Source of the DNA: Metasolibacillus fluoroglycofenilyticus
GTDB taxonomy: Bacteria; Bacillota; Bacilli; Bacillales_A; Planococcaceae
Reading direction: 5' to 3'
DNA: 64,000 nt
Assembly (NCBI RefSeq): GCF_003049645.1
Contig: NZ_PYWK01000001.1
Span: 1,271,487-1,335,486 of the forward strand
The translations under genes and the position numbers were made by a program. Shown one piece after another: positions 27,180-35,352 of the stretch. Numbering within the stretch: the stretch's first letter is position 1; each line of letters opens with the position of its first letter. The notes under the pieces were generated by a model. The model did not search any database, was not told the DNA's origin, and saw only the letters and a list, made by a program, of their open reading frames with translations.

Positions 27180-27445
27180 AAGGACCGTCTGAAAAGTCAT
27201 TTCACTTTTTTCACGATGTTTACTGCACCGATCGTGTAACAACAGGCACAGAAGTCTTCCACCTCGTGTAGATGGCTGAATCATAGGAACTTAGTCTAAG
27301 AATATCGCATACTAAGATAACGACTGAGTGACCAACATCGTGTTGACCTAAGCTTCGGTGGATATTGCAGATTTTAAGAGGTGTTTTTGGGCAAGCTTGA
27401 AAAAATCTGACCTAAAGTTAGCCGAGGCGTCATTGATAGATGATT
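27180..27445 (+). repeat. Families 3 and 4 in tandem
   Basis: The zur-cobU spacer holds a family-3 segment (about 27240-27345, ending ACGACTGAGTGACCAACATC and GTGTTG) directly joined to a family-4 copy (27348-27440, AAGCTTCGGTGGATATTGCA to GTTAGCCGAGGCGTCATTGA). The long upstream extension of the cobU frame is made of these repeats. No cobalamin riboswitch is recognisable here. Confidence 0.65.
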
Positions 27446-27512
27446 CCTTTGCGATGGAGTATTGTGGCTACCGCAGAGGCAGGGGATTTTTTGTGGGTAT
27501 TCAATACATCAG

Positions 27513-27560
27513 TGGGGCTGTCCGAAAAGATATTAGCTTTTCGGGCAGCCCCCTTTTTAG
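27513..27560 (+). terminator. Terminator between zur and cobU
   Basis: GGGGCTGTCCGAAAAG / CTTTTCGGGCAGCCCC with a 6-base loop and CTTTTT. It closes the zinc operon region; cobU begins only about 25 bp later, so cobU must start from a promoter inside or after this region, or be reached by read-through. Confidence 0.85.
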
Positions 27561-27585
27561 CATTAACTATTTTGGTGGTGGAATG

Positions 27586-28146
27586 ATGGGACATTTAATA
27601 TTTGTGACAGGCGGTGTTCGCAGTGGAAAAAGCGCATTCGCGGAGCAATATGCACAGCAGCTTGCGGCAACTAATGATAGCCGTTCTTTGACCTATATTG
27701 CGTCAGGAGTAGCCTTTGATGCGGAAATGCAAGCAAGAATTGCCAGACACCAAGCAGACCGAGAAGCTAGCGAGGCTATTTGGCATACGCTCGAAATACC
27801 AGATGTATTAGAAGAAGAGCTATTCGTATTTGGGAATGCTGAGGTTGTGCTATGGGATTGCTTAACAACATGGCTAGGGAATGTGATATATAAAACAAGC
27901 TCAGATAATAAACAAGCTCATGCCATTTCACATTACATTAAATCATTCAAGCAATATATTGAAAAGTGGAAAGAACAAGATATAATTATTTTACTTGTTT
28001 CTAATGAGGTATTAGACGAGCCAGCATCGCAATATGAAGAAACAGAATTATATAAGCAATTATTAGGCGAGCTTCATCAATGGATTGTGGCACAATGTGA
28101 TGAAGCCTATGAAATAGACCATCGATTAAGTAAGCGTTGGAAGTAA
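27586..28146 (+). CDS. cobU: Adenosylcobinamide kinase/guanylyltransferase
   Basis: 186 residues. P-loop TGGVRSGKSAFAEQYAQQ at the N terminus, YIASG..FDAEMQARIARH and WDCLTTWLGN in the middle, and SNEVL toward the end, all typical of CobU/CobP. It phosphorylates adenosylcobinamide and adds GMP to give the activated corrinoid for CobS. The start is ATG 27583 or 27586 (adjacent Met codons) after GGTGG. The upstream in-frame extension is repeat sequence. First of six closely spaced genes for the cobalamin nucleotide loop. Confidence 0.92.
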   Translation: MGHLIFVTGGVRSGKSAFAEQYAQQLAATNDSRSLTYIASGVAFDAEMQARIARHQADREASEAIWHTLEIPDVLEEELFVFGNAEVVLWDCLTTWLGNVIYKTSSDNKQAHAISHYIKSFKQYIEKWKEQDIIILLVSNEVLDEPASQYEETELYKQLLGELHQWIVAQCDEAYEIDHRLSKRWK

Positions 28147-28158
28147 GAGGAGGTAAAA

Positions 28159-28926
28159 ATGAAGCATTTCTTAACAGGGCTACTCCTTAGCTTGCAGTTT
28201 TTTAGCGTGCTGCCAATTAAGCGAGAACTATCTTTAACGAAAAAAAATGTGACAGCCATGTATATACTTATGCCTCTTCTTAGCTTATTGACGGGTGGAG
28301 CGCTTATAGGATTTTTGACTATAAATAATTACTGGCTACAATTATCGCCATTATTAACAGCCGCCATTTTAGTCGTAGGTATGATTGTCATAACAGGTGG
28401 TATACATACAGATGGGTTTATCGACACAAGCGATGCTTTTTTTTCCTATCGTGATACAGAAAAGCGTTTAACAATTTTAGAGGACCCAAGGGTAGGAGCC
28501 TTTGGTGTTTTAGCAGTTGTCTGTTTATTATTGCTAAAAGTGGGATTTCTCTATGAGGCTTTATTGCGTGAAATTAATCTTTTTTACTTTATTGCAATTC
28601 CTCTTTTAGCACGTGTTGCGATGCTACTTTATTTCATTACAATGAAAAACGCAAAAACAACAGGATTAGCTGCTTATTTTAAGGAGCGAGTGCAGACAAA
28701 AGCAGTAATTGTAGCCTGTGTTTTTTATAGCCTGCTTGTCATCACCTTTGCACTGTATATGGGCGACTGGTCACTACTTGCTTTATATATTATCATGCTA
28801 TGTAGCCTGCTTTTCTATCGCCATTGGTCAAATAAAAACTTTGCAGGAATGACAGGGGACTTACTTGGTGCACTTTATGAAGGGATGGAGCTTGTGCTAT
28901 GGGGGACGCTATTACTATTCATTTAA
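28159..28926 (+). CDS. cobS: Adenosylcobinamide-GDP ribazoletransferase (cobalamin synthase)
   Basis: 255 residues, polytopic. The family core GGIHTDGFIDTSDAFFSYRD (about residue 80) with its acidic metal-binding residues is intact, and EDPRVGAFG follows. It joins activated cobinamide to alpha-ribazole (or its phosphate) at the membrane. RBS GAGGAGG. The start of the next gene lies 28 bp inside its 3' end. Confidence 0.93.
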   Translation: MKHFLTGLLLSLQFFSVLPIKRELSLTKKNVTAMYILMPLLSLLTGGALIGFLTINNYWLQLSPLLTAAILVVGMIVITGGIHTDGFIDTSDAFFSYRDTEKRLTILEDPRVGAFGVLAVVCLLLLKVGFLYEALLREINLFYFIAIPLLARVAMLLYFITMKNAKTTGLAAYFKERVQTKAVIVACVFYSLLVITFALYMGDWSLLALYIIMLCSLLFYRHWSNKNFAGMTGDLLGALYEGMELVLWGTLLLFI

Positions 28927-29489
28927 TTCGTCACGGTAAAACGCAGGCGAATACTGAACGAAAATATATTGGGCATACGGATGAACCAATTTTGCCATTG
29001 CAGCCGGTGCACATTGCCGTACAGCCTACCATTGTTTATGGAAGTGACTTAAAACGCTGTCAGCAGACGGCAGCCTGCTATTTTCCGCAAGTACCTTATG
29101 AGGCGAGCGCGGATTTACGTGAGCTTGACTTTGGGCAGTTTGAAATGAAAACATATGAGCAATTAAAAGACGACCCACACTATAGAAAATGGTTAGCAAA
29201 TCCTGCGCAAGTAACACCGCCATCTGGTGAAAGCTTTCAAGCGTTTAAAGAACGAGTAGGGCATGCTGTACAACAAATTATTACAGGGCCAGGTCAGTAT
29301 ACCTTCGTTGTACATGGAGGGGTGATTCGTTTATTGTTGGCACAGTTTTCACAGCAGCCATTTGAAGGCCTACATGCAGAGCATCATCTACTATATAGCT
29401 GCTATTGGTCGCATTTTTCTGCATGGAAGGAGGGAGAGCGATGCACGTCTATATCGGAGGTGCCTATAATGGTAAACGACAGTATGTAA
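28899..29489 (+). CDS. cobC: Alpha-ribazole phosphatase/histidine phosphatase
   Basis: 196 residues. The phosphohistidine motif LIRHGKT is at residues 9-15, RELDFGQFE follows near 73, and VVHGGVIR supplies the second catalytic His. The family removes the 5'-phosphate from alpha-ribazole or cobalamin phosphate. It overlaps cobS and the next gene, so all three are translationally linked. Confidence 0.88.
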   Translation: MGDAITIHLIRHGKTQANTERKYIGHTDEPILPLQPVHIAVQPTIVYGSDLKRCQQTAACYFPQVPYEASADLRELDFGQFEMKTYEQLKDDPHYRKWLANPAQVTPPSGESFQAFKERVGHAVQQIITGPGQYTFVVHGGVIRLLLAQFSQQPFEGLHAEHHLLYSCYWSHFSAWKEGERCTSISEVPIMVNDSM

Positions 29490-29845
29490 GGCAGCATTAT
29501 AAACAGCAGCATATTTTTGAGGGACATTTACCAGAGCCGACTGCTTTTAGGCAGCAAGATGTTGTAATCCTAGGACGCTTTGAAGAAATGGTCAAGCGGC
29601 TTGCCCATTTAACAGAGGATGAAATTGTAGCTATATTAATGGACAAATTGCGACAGCTAGATGCTCAGGCAACAGTAGTATGTATTTGTACAGATATGGG
29701 AAGAGGCATTGTCCCACTAGAGAGAGAGCAGCGATTTCTACGAGATACTTGTGGTAGATTGTATCAAGCGATGTTTGCATATAGCGAGCAAGTGACACGC
29801 ATTTGGTACGGTATTCCGCAAATAGTAAAGGAGAAGGGACTATGA
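29441..29845 (+). CDS. Small CobU-like P-loop protein
   Basis: 134 residues. It opens with a degenerate P-loop, GGAYNGKRQYV, and ends with the CobU-type C-terminal phrase GRGIVPLEREQRFLRDTCGR. It is shorter than CobU (186 residues), the P-loop Ser/Thr is replaced by Arg, and the middle GTP-binding part is reduced. It may assist CobU, act on another intermediate, or be non-catalytic. ATG 29441 follows AAGGAGGGAG. It lies inside the cob operon, overlapping cobC and the next gene. Confidence 0.75.
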   Translation: MHVYIGGAYNGKRQYVRQHYKQQHIFEGHLPEPTAFRQQDVVILGRFEEMVKRLAHLTEDEIVAILMDKLRQLDAQATVVCICTDMGRGIVPLEREQRFLRDTCGRLYQAMFAYSEQVTRIWYGIPQIVKEKGL

Positions 29846-30333
29846 CGAGAGAAAATTTACGTTTTATCGTTTTAACGGCATTATTAGCAGCCTTATGCGC
29901 AATAGGAGGGCTTGTTAAAATACCTGTTTTTATCGCGTCAGCCGCGCTTGATTCGGCTCCAGCATTATTAGCCGCCTTTGTGCTGCCGCCTATTTATGCA
30001 GGCTTTGTGGGTGCTTTAGGACATCTGGCAACAGCGCTAAGCTCAGGAATGCCGTTCGGCTCATTTCATGCCATTATTGCATTTGAAATGTTCACGATTA
30101 TTTGGATTTTTGCACGTTTACATAAAGCGGGCTTTGCTAAAACGAAATGGGCTTGGATGCTTGTCGCAAATGGTTTTATAGCTGCATTACCATTTTATTT
30201 TTTAATTTCACCAGCCTTTTACATCGGTGCATTGCCGGGTTTATTGCTTGCTACAGTCATTAATATTGGAGTGGCTATTGCCTGTGCTCCTGTACTCCAA
30301 CGTGTGAAAAAAATGGTGAAATGGGAGGGGTAA
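29842..30333 (+). CDS. cblT: ECF transporter S component, probable alpha-ribazole transporter CblT
   Basis: 163 residues with five to six membrane helices. The N-terminal AALCAIGGLVKIPV and the Ala/Gly-rich helices resemble substrate-capture subunits of ECF vitamin transporters. Family knowledge: some Firmicutes that lack CobT import alpha-ribazole with CblT and phosphorylate it with CblS. The gene lies between cobC and a candidate cblS in an operon without CobT, which supports this identity, but another corrinoid-related substrate is possible. ATGA overlap with the gene before; the shared ECF energising module is encoded elsewhere. Confidence 0.7.
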   Translation: MTRENLRFIVLTALLAALCAIGGLVKIPVFIASAALDSAPALLAAFVLPPIYAGFVGALGHLATALSSGMPFGSFHAIIAFEMFTIIWIFARLHKAGFAKTKWAWMLVANGFIAALPFYFLISPAFYIGALPGLLLATVINIGVAIACAPVLQRVKKMVKWEG

Positions 30334-30336
30334 GCA

Positions 30337-31017
30337 ATGCGAAACGCTATCCTGCTTGATTCCACAACCATTTTAACAATAGACAATTCAGGGTGTATCG
30401 GTGAAAAAGATGCTGACTATGTTCAAGTGCCGAATGAAATTGTCGCTTATTTTGCAACGCGAGTGGCACTTTTAGAGCAATGGTGCGCTGGAGCCGAGCC
30501 AAGTCATTTAGTAATAGCGAACTTTACAGGAGAAACTGCTTGGGCTGACTATGTGAGGGGCTGTCAGCGACAATTTGAAGAAATCGGAAAAGACTTACCA
30601 CCAATTGTAGGCTCAACAGAATCCAATTTTTCTGCGTTGCAATCAGGCTTAAGCTTAACGATGATTGGAAAAAGGAAATTTACACCAACAATTGTAAATT
30701 GCCACTACTTTGTAATTGGGCGACCTTTAGTAGGGCAGCAAGTAATGGAGCATAGACAAGATGTGGCAAATTTATGCGAGCTTTATACACTGTTACAGGC
30801 AGATGTTATTAAAGCATTATGGCCCTGTGGCTCTAAAGGAATCGGTGTGGAAATCTCTGCGTTTACAGGGCAACGATTTGACTGCACTGTAGATATGAAG
30901 AGCTCCGCTGGTCCCGCAACAGCTATTCTTGTTGCTGTCGAAGAAACTAATATTGAGCAGTTATATCAAGCGATATCGGCGCCGATTTATCGTTTAGAAA
31001 AAATCGAGGCTTTCTAA
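30337..31017 (+). CDS. cblS: Probable alpha-ribazole kinase CblS (AIR synthase-like)
   Basis: 226 residues with the flavour of the AIR synthase/ThiL fold: an early acidic nucleotide segment (IDNSGCIGEKDADYVQVP), then GSTESNFSALQSGLSLTMIG and a C-terminal part ending in SSAGPATAILVAVE. CblS phosphorylates alpha-ribazole so that CobS can use it. The assignment rests mainly on operon context: it starts 4 bp after the candidate cblT, with GGAGGGG upstream. A different member of the PurM-like kinase superfamily is the alternative. Confidence 0.65.
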   Translation: MRNAILLDSTTILTIDNSGCIGEKDADYVQVPNEIVAYFATRVALLEQWCAGAEPSHLVIANFTGETAWADYVRGCQRQFEEIGKDLPPIVGSTESNFSALQSGLSLTMIGKRKFTPTIVNCHYFVIGRPLVGQQVMEHRQDVANLCELYTLLQADVIKALWPCGSKGIGVEISAFTGQRFDCTVDMKSSAGPATAILVAVEETNIEQLYQAISAPIYRLEKIEAF

Positions 31018-31148
31018 AACGAATGAATTATATTTAGTACGATGAAAATATAATTTTACTTATTCATTATAAACGGAAGGGTGAAGATGTTAGATTTACT
31101 GTTTACACTCTTTTGAAACGAGCTACTGTACTTTTTTAAGTTTAATAA

Positions 31149-31187
31149 AACGTCCGAGAAGCAGTGCTCCGCACGTTTTTCGGACGT
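31149..31187. terminator. Hairpin after the cob operon
   Basis: ACGTCCGAGAAGC.. / ..TTTTTCGGACGT stem of about 12 bp, again of the GTCCGA type seen in other terminators here. T-run is poor on the plus strand and moderate on the minus strand. Confidence 0.55.
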
Positions 31188-31221
31188 CCCTCATGGATAA
31201 AAGACTTTTGACTAGCATACA

Positions 31222-31863
31222 ATGTCAAAAATGAGAAAAGAGTTGGTTTTTTTGTCTTTTACATTTCCAGTGACAACGCAAACGCATACTGTCCAAAATA
31301 CGCCACAGCAAATTATTTACTATCCTCAAGCAATACAAATGCATAATCCTTCATTACAATTTTTTATTAATCAAACAATCGTCCATGAAACGCAGCAATT
31401 AATAAATAAACAAGCAGGTAGTATGCCTTCTACAATCGAGCAAATGCTAGGCACATATGAGCTGAAAAATAATCAGCGCGATGTGCTCAGCTTAACGCTA
31501 TCGAACTATGTTTATTTTTATCATGCCGCACACGGGATGACGGTTGTTCAACCGCTGACATTTGACTTGAAAAAAGGAGAGCTATGTCAGTTGAAAGATT
31601 TATTTAAACCAAATAGCGATTATGTCAACGTCATATCTCGGCATATTAAGGAGCAAATAAAAGAGCGCAATATCCCAGTAATTGAGCCATTTACGACCAT
31701 TTCACCAAATCAATTTTTCTATATTGCAGATAAAACACTCGTTATTTTCTTCCAATTATACGATTTAGCACCGTATTATTATGGCTTACCAATGTTCCCA
31801 ATTTCGGTGTATGAACTTGCCAATATCGTAGTAGAAGATGAACCACTTGGGAGAATGATGTAA
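31222..31863 (+). CDS. DUF3298/RsiV-like domain protein
   Basis: 213 residues. The C-terminal half (TFDLKKGELCQLKDLFKP, then FYIADKTLVIFFQLYDLAPY and GLPMFPISVYEL) matches the DUF3298 fold found in RsiV and peptidoglycan-binding proteins; the N-terminal half resembles the DUF4163 partner. There is only a weak hydrophobic start and no clear signal peptide, which is unusual because relatives are extracellular. No ribosome site precedes ATG 31222 or ATG 31231. Convergent with the HAAS gene, with stops 1 bp apart. Confidence 0.65.
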   Translation: MSKMRKELVFLSFTFPVTTQTHTVQNTPQQIIYYPQAIQMHNPSLQFFINQTIVHETQQLINKQAGSMPSTIEQMLGTYELKNNQRDVLSLTLSNYVYFYHAAHGMTVVQPLTFDLKKGELCQLKDLFKPNSDYVNVISRHIKEQIKERNIPVIEPFTTISPNQFFYIADKTLVIFFQLYDLAPYYYGLPMFPISVYELANIVVEDEPLGRMM

Positions 31864-31864
31864 G

Positions 31865-32857
31865 TTATATTTTTGCTTTATGAAAGCCTTTATAAATATC
31901 AATACAAGTTGTAATGATAATTGTAATTATTGTCAAAATAACGATGTAGCTTAGACTTTGCTCGATTTTTATAGTAGCGATATTCATTAAATTAGCTAAA
32001 TAAGGAGCAAGCTCAGCATTTATTAAATTTGTGTTGCGAATGATAATAATAAAAATGACAACACTAATTAATTTAATTATAAGATTTGCTATGGCCATAT
32101 TCATTGTCCATACCCGATGCTTCAGTTTGTATAAAAGTAGCACAATTTCCAATGCAATAGCTAGTAGGAAAAAGGGGGCGAATGCCAACAAAGTTTGTTG
32201 CTGGAAAATAGGCATAACGAACAGCAAATTACCACTGTCAGTAGTTTGGTGTATACCGATAAAATGCCCTGCTGTGAAATAACAAATCGTAAAAATAATA
32301 AACCAGCCAAATTCAAATAATATTTCACCGATAGAAATTCCTTTTTTATCAGGAATTATTTGTACTTTGTCTAACTCCTCTACTGTCCATTCTTCATTCA
32401 CCGTTAAATTTCTAACACCGCTACGCTCTAAAATAACAAAAGTAATTGTTATCCAAAACAACACATGCAATGCCACCATGATTAAATCTACAATACTAAA
32501 ACTCACAAATTTAATTAAAATTGCTAGAATAGATTGTACTTCATTAAGTAATAAAATATTTTGGACGACTTGCACAATAAGCGTTATTAATAGTGCCCAT
32601 GGCAATATCAATTTAATTGTATCGACGTATGAATCATACAGCGAAGGTCCAATTAAATAACGCGCTTCATCACGATAATTTGCAGCAAGATGAGCAGGGC
32701 TACCAAGCTTTTCTAAAGCAAGCTTAATATCGTCTGCACTGTAATTGTCTGGTAGCATATCTTCAATTGTTGATGTCAGCTCAAGTGCAATATCATTTCG
32801 GCTTTTTTTAGGTAATCTACGTGTTACCTCATACACATACGCTTCAATTAACTTCAT
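31865..32857 (-). CDS. HAAS-domain multi-pass membrane protein
   Basis: 330 residues. The first 60 residues (YVYEVTRRLPKKSRNDIALE, then GSPAHLAANYR) form the helical HAAS/DUF1700-type domain that pairs with PadR regulators. About seven hydrophobic segments follow. Relatives are thought to relay or modulate membrane signalling, but the role is not established. Its ATG overlaps the PadR stop by one base, so the two genes are coupled. Confidence 0.82.
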   Translation of the reverse strand: MKLIEAYVYEVTRRLPKKSRNDIALELTSTIEDMLPDNYSADDIKLALEKLGSPAHLAANYRDEARYLIGPSLYDSYVDTIKLILPWALLITLIVQVVQNILLLNEVQSILAILIKFVSFSIVDLIMVALHVLFWITITFVILERSGVRNLTVNEEWTVEELDKVQIIPDKKGISIGEILFEFGWFIIFTICYFTAGHFIGIHQTTDSGNLLFVMPIFQQQTLLAFAPFFLLAIALEIVLLLYKLKHRVWTMNMAIANLIIKLISVVIFIIIIRNTNLINAELAPYLANLMNIATIKIEQSLSYIVILTIITIIITTCIDIYKGFHKAKI

Positions 32858-33192
32858 TATTTATCATCTCCTTGTAACAAAGTATTTAATTCACTTGCTA
32901 AAGTTAGCCATTCTGTTTTTAGCTGCTCAAAAATCTCATTGCCATAATTGCTAATTACGTAATATTTACGTGGTCTGCTTTCAGTTGTATCCCAACTACT
33001 TGTGACAAGTTCTTGCTTTTCTAAACGTCTTAGCAGGGGATATAGCGTGTTTTGTTCAATACTAACGCCTGCTTGTTCTAAGCGCTGAACAAGTGAATAG
33101 CCATACTGAGGTGTTTGTAATTGGCTTAAGACGGCTAAAGTCAACGTGCCGCGTCTCAATTCTATTGTGAAAGAATCAATTAACGAGCTCAT
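32857..33192 (-). CDS. PadR-family transcriptional regulator
   Basis: 111 residues: winged helix with the PadR signature GYSLVQRLEQAG, NTLYPLLRRLEKQELV and RPRKYYVISNYG, plus a C-terminal helix for dimerisation. ATG 33192 follows AAGGAG; a GTG nine bases upstream overlaps the ribosome site. The perfect palindrome at 33208-33230 just upstream is the likely autoregulatory operator. Confidence 0.9.
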   Translation of the reverse strand: MSSLIDSFTIELRRGTLTLAVLSQLQTPQYGYSLVQRLEQAGVSIEQNTLYPLLRRLEKQELVTSSWDTTESRPRKYYVISNYGNEIFEQLKTEWLTLASELNTLLQGDDK

Positions 33193-33207
33193 ATAATCCA
33201 CTCCTTA

Positions 33208-33230
33208 TATACTGTGTATAGTACAGTATA
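33208..33230. promoter_or_regulatory. Probable PadR operator
   Basis: A perfect inverted repeat, TATACTGT-N7-ACAGTATA (arms 33208-33215 and 33223-33230), starting 16 bp before the PadR start codon. The sequence also contains -10-like words, so binding would block transcription. Confidence 0.65.
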
Positions 33231-33282
33231 GTGTATTGTATGTCAATGTATGTTATCTTGATTACAGTTTTGAAAATTTCTT

Positions 33283-33325
33283 TAAAAAAACCGCCTAAAA
33301 TCGGAATTTTGATTTCAGGCGGCTT
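33283..33325 (-). terminator. Terminator of pgeF
   Basis: Minus strand: GCCGCCTGAAATC / GATTTTAGGCGGT stem with seven T residues after it. Confidence 0.88.
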
Positions 33326-33332
33326 TTCTATT

Positions 33333-34082
33333 TTATTTACGTACAACAAAAATCATATGTCTACCACAAGTTTTTTGTTGGCGGTAGGAGAAGCCATGTG
33401 CTGCGTCGTATGTACATGTTCGGTCGAGCTGTATATTTTCTGTTGGCACACCAGCTAGTAGACATTGCTGTCGTACAGTGAATTGATTGTCGATATGATA
33501 TTTTTTTGTTGGCTTATGAAAGTACATAAAATCATCAGCATAGCCAAGCGCTTGAAACTGCTTATATACATCTGCATCTACTTCAAAGCGTTGCTGGCTT
33601 AACGCCATGCCAATTTGCACGTGAAAATCAGTAGGGTTGTTTCCTTCCTCCATTAATTTTTGTAGCAATTTTGCTGTAATTTCTTTCACAGTTCCTTGCC
33701 AGCCACTATGAATTACGGCACATAAACCTGTTGTGGCATTCGTTATGATAACAGGCACGCAATCTGCTGTAAAAATCGCGAGTACAACTCCTTGCTCATA
33801 CGTATACAGGGCATCCGTTTGCGGGATGGCAGATGCTTGATTTTCTGCGCCGTTACCTTTTTGGGATTTCGTTATCTTTTGGAAGTTTGCACTATGTGTT
33901 TGTTCTGGGCAAACAAAATCTTTTAGTAAATAGCCAATTTCGTTAGCAAGTTGCTGGCGATTTTGAAGAACAGTCAGTGGGCTTTCAGATGTGTAAAATG
34001 CCATATTATTGGATTCCATGCTATCGTTCTTCAGTGTTATTCCAGCTAAAAAATGCTCGTTATTCATATAAAGTTGAAGCAT
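33333..34082 (-). CDS. pgeF: Peptidoglycan editing factor PgeF (YlmD/laccase-domain)
   Basis: 249 residues. The metal-binding triad of the family is visible: His in CPEQTHSA, Cys in TADCVPVI and His in IHSGWQGT. The family was annotated as polyphenol oxidase; later work on E. coli YfiH shows it corrects wrongly incorporated residues in UDP-MurNAc precursors. The gene is away from the usual ylm/ftsZ cluster. AAAGGGG lies 11 bp before ATG; an internal Met at residue 6 is an alternative start. Confidence 0.88.
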   Translation of the reverse strand: MLQLYMNNEHFLAGITLKNDSMESNNMAFYTSESPLTVLQNRQQLANEIGYLLKDFVCPEQTHSANFQKITKSQKGNGAENQASAIPQTDALYTYEQGVVLAIFTADCVPVIITNATTGLCAVIHSGWQGTVKEITAKLLQKLMEEGNNPTDFHVQIGMALSQQRFEVDADVYKQFQALGYADDFMYFHKPTKKYHIDNQFTVRQQCLLAGVPTENIQLDRTCTYDAAHGFSYRQQKTCGRHMIFVVRK

Positions 34083-34097
34083 TAGCGTACAACCCCT

Positions 34098-35009
34098 TTA
34101 AATTCTCTCAATAAATTCATTTGTGTTTTTTTCCAATGATTCAGCAGTTTGGGCAATATATTGAAAGTGATTTACTGTTTTTTCAATTTGCTCTGTGCTG
34201 CCCTGCACACTTTTTGTTATAGCATCAATACTAGTCGTGACGGAATTTATTCTATCAATAATACGGTCAACATTATCCTTTACTTCGCCAATCGACTGTG
34301 AAACCTTTGTTGATAGATTGCGTACTTCCTGAGCGACAACATTGAATCCTTTGCCATGCTCACCTGCACGAGCGGCCTCAATTGCCGCATTTAGCGCAAG
34401 TAAATTTGTTTGTGCAGCAATATCGCGAATGGTTTTGACGACATTGGTAATGGACTCCGCTTCTCGCTGTAAAGCTTGCAAATTTTGTTGATTTATTGTT
34501 GACTCTTCCTCGATATGCTCAATGTTGCTCAGCAAAGTGATGCTATCATTATGGCCGATTTGGGATTTTTCATTTAATGTTTCCGACATATCTTTTAGTT
34601 GATTTGCTAAAGAATTCACATTTTCCATTCTTTCTGTAATGTTTAAAGCGATTTTACTAACACCAATCACTTGACGACCATTATCAGAGAAAATAGGCAT
34701 ATAAGTTACTTCTAGCCATATTTTTTCTCCAGAAACATGTTTTCGTATAACTTTGTCTTTATAAGAGTTCCCTTGTTCTATATGTCTCCAAAATTCTTTA
34801 TATGAAGGGCTTTCAGAAAATTCAGGGAAGCAAAATTGGCTATGATTTACCCCGATTAATTGTGCTGCTTTGTAGCCGAGCATCGCAGCAAACTGCTCAT
34901 TTACATATTCAACATCATGATTTAGATTAAAGCGGACAATTGCTAGATTTTTTTCTAAAGATTTTACAACATGTTGGTCTGTCACTTGTTCAATTTGTTT
35001 GTTTATCAT
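34098..35009 (-). CDS. Soluble PAS-domain methyl-accepting chemotaxis protein
   Basis: 303 residues without membrane segments. A PAS domain (about residues 15-130, with the phrase [20 protein letters not shown] and a PAC-like end [14 protein letters not shown]) precedes a short MCP signalling hairpin with the tip [20 protein letters not shown]. The PAS domain could bind heme, flavin or a small ligand; no diagnostic residue settles it. It would sense intracellular state and act on CheA. A redox or oxygen role is inference. 15 bp from pgeF, possibly co-transcribed. Confidence 0.9.
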   Translation of the reverse strand: MINKQIEQVTDQHVVKSLEKNLAIVRFNLNHDVEYVNEQFAAMLGYKAAQLIGVNHSQFCFPEFSESPSYKEFWRHIEQGNSYKDKVIRKHVSGEKIWLEVTYMPIFSDNGRQVIGVSKIALNITERMENVNSLANQLKDMSETLNEKSQIGHNDSITLLSNIEHIEEESTINQQNLQALQREAESITNVVKTIRDIAAQTNLLALNAAIEAARAGEHGKGFNVVAQEVRNLSTKVSQSIGEVKDNVDRIIDRINSVTTSIDAITKSVQGSTEQIEKTVNHFQYIAQTAESLEKNTNEFIERI

Positions 35010-35111
35010 ATATAGCCTCCTCTTTGTAGCCTATAAAAATAATGCTCGTTATAGTTTAGTGTAATGAAAAAGCATGCATCTGACTAGTAATTTTTTCTTA
35101 TACATATTAAA

Positions 35112-35245
35112 ACTTTAATCAATTACGCCTTGGCGTAATTGCGTTGGGATTTTGAACGGTGCTTGCACAATTCAAAGTCCCTGACATCCGCCGGAGGCTT
35201 AAATTTCAGCGAGTGTTTGGACACCCGCTGAAATTGGTCTCATAC
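35112..35245 (-). repeat. Dispersed element, family 4 (inverted) with attached hairpin
   Basis: The inverted family-4 copy (35112-35205) runs into a perfect hairpin, TTTCAGCG-GTGT / ACACCCGCTGAAA (35207-35242). A very similar hairpin with GGGTGT/ACACCC and the word CGCAATTAC..CAGCGTAATTG occurs at 51466-51525. No gene in 35010-35352. Confidence 0.65.
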
Positions 35246-35297
35246 CTGTGTACCTGTCGCTACGCTTTCGGTACAAAAAATATTGCTGAGAGACGTT

Positions 35298-35338
35298 AAA
35301 AAAACTACATAAATCATAATTGATTCCATGTAGTTCCA
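35298..35338 (-). terminator. Terminator of the 35353-35955 gene
   Basis: Minus strand: AACTACAT / ATGTAGTT outer stem with an AT-rich inner part, followed by TTTTTTT. Confidence 0.8.
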
Positions 35339-35352
35339 TTGACATATATAGT

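Noticed and set aside
27180-27585. Possible cobalamin riboswitch before cobU
   Set aside because: The conserved B12-box words are absent. The structure present consists of family-3 and family-4 repeats and a plain terminator.
27358-27585. N-terminal extension of cobU
   Set aside because: The 76 extra codons are repeat and terminator sequence; the CobU family begins at the P-loop segment starting at 27586.
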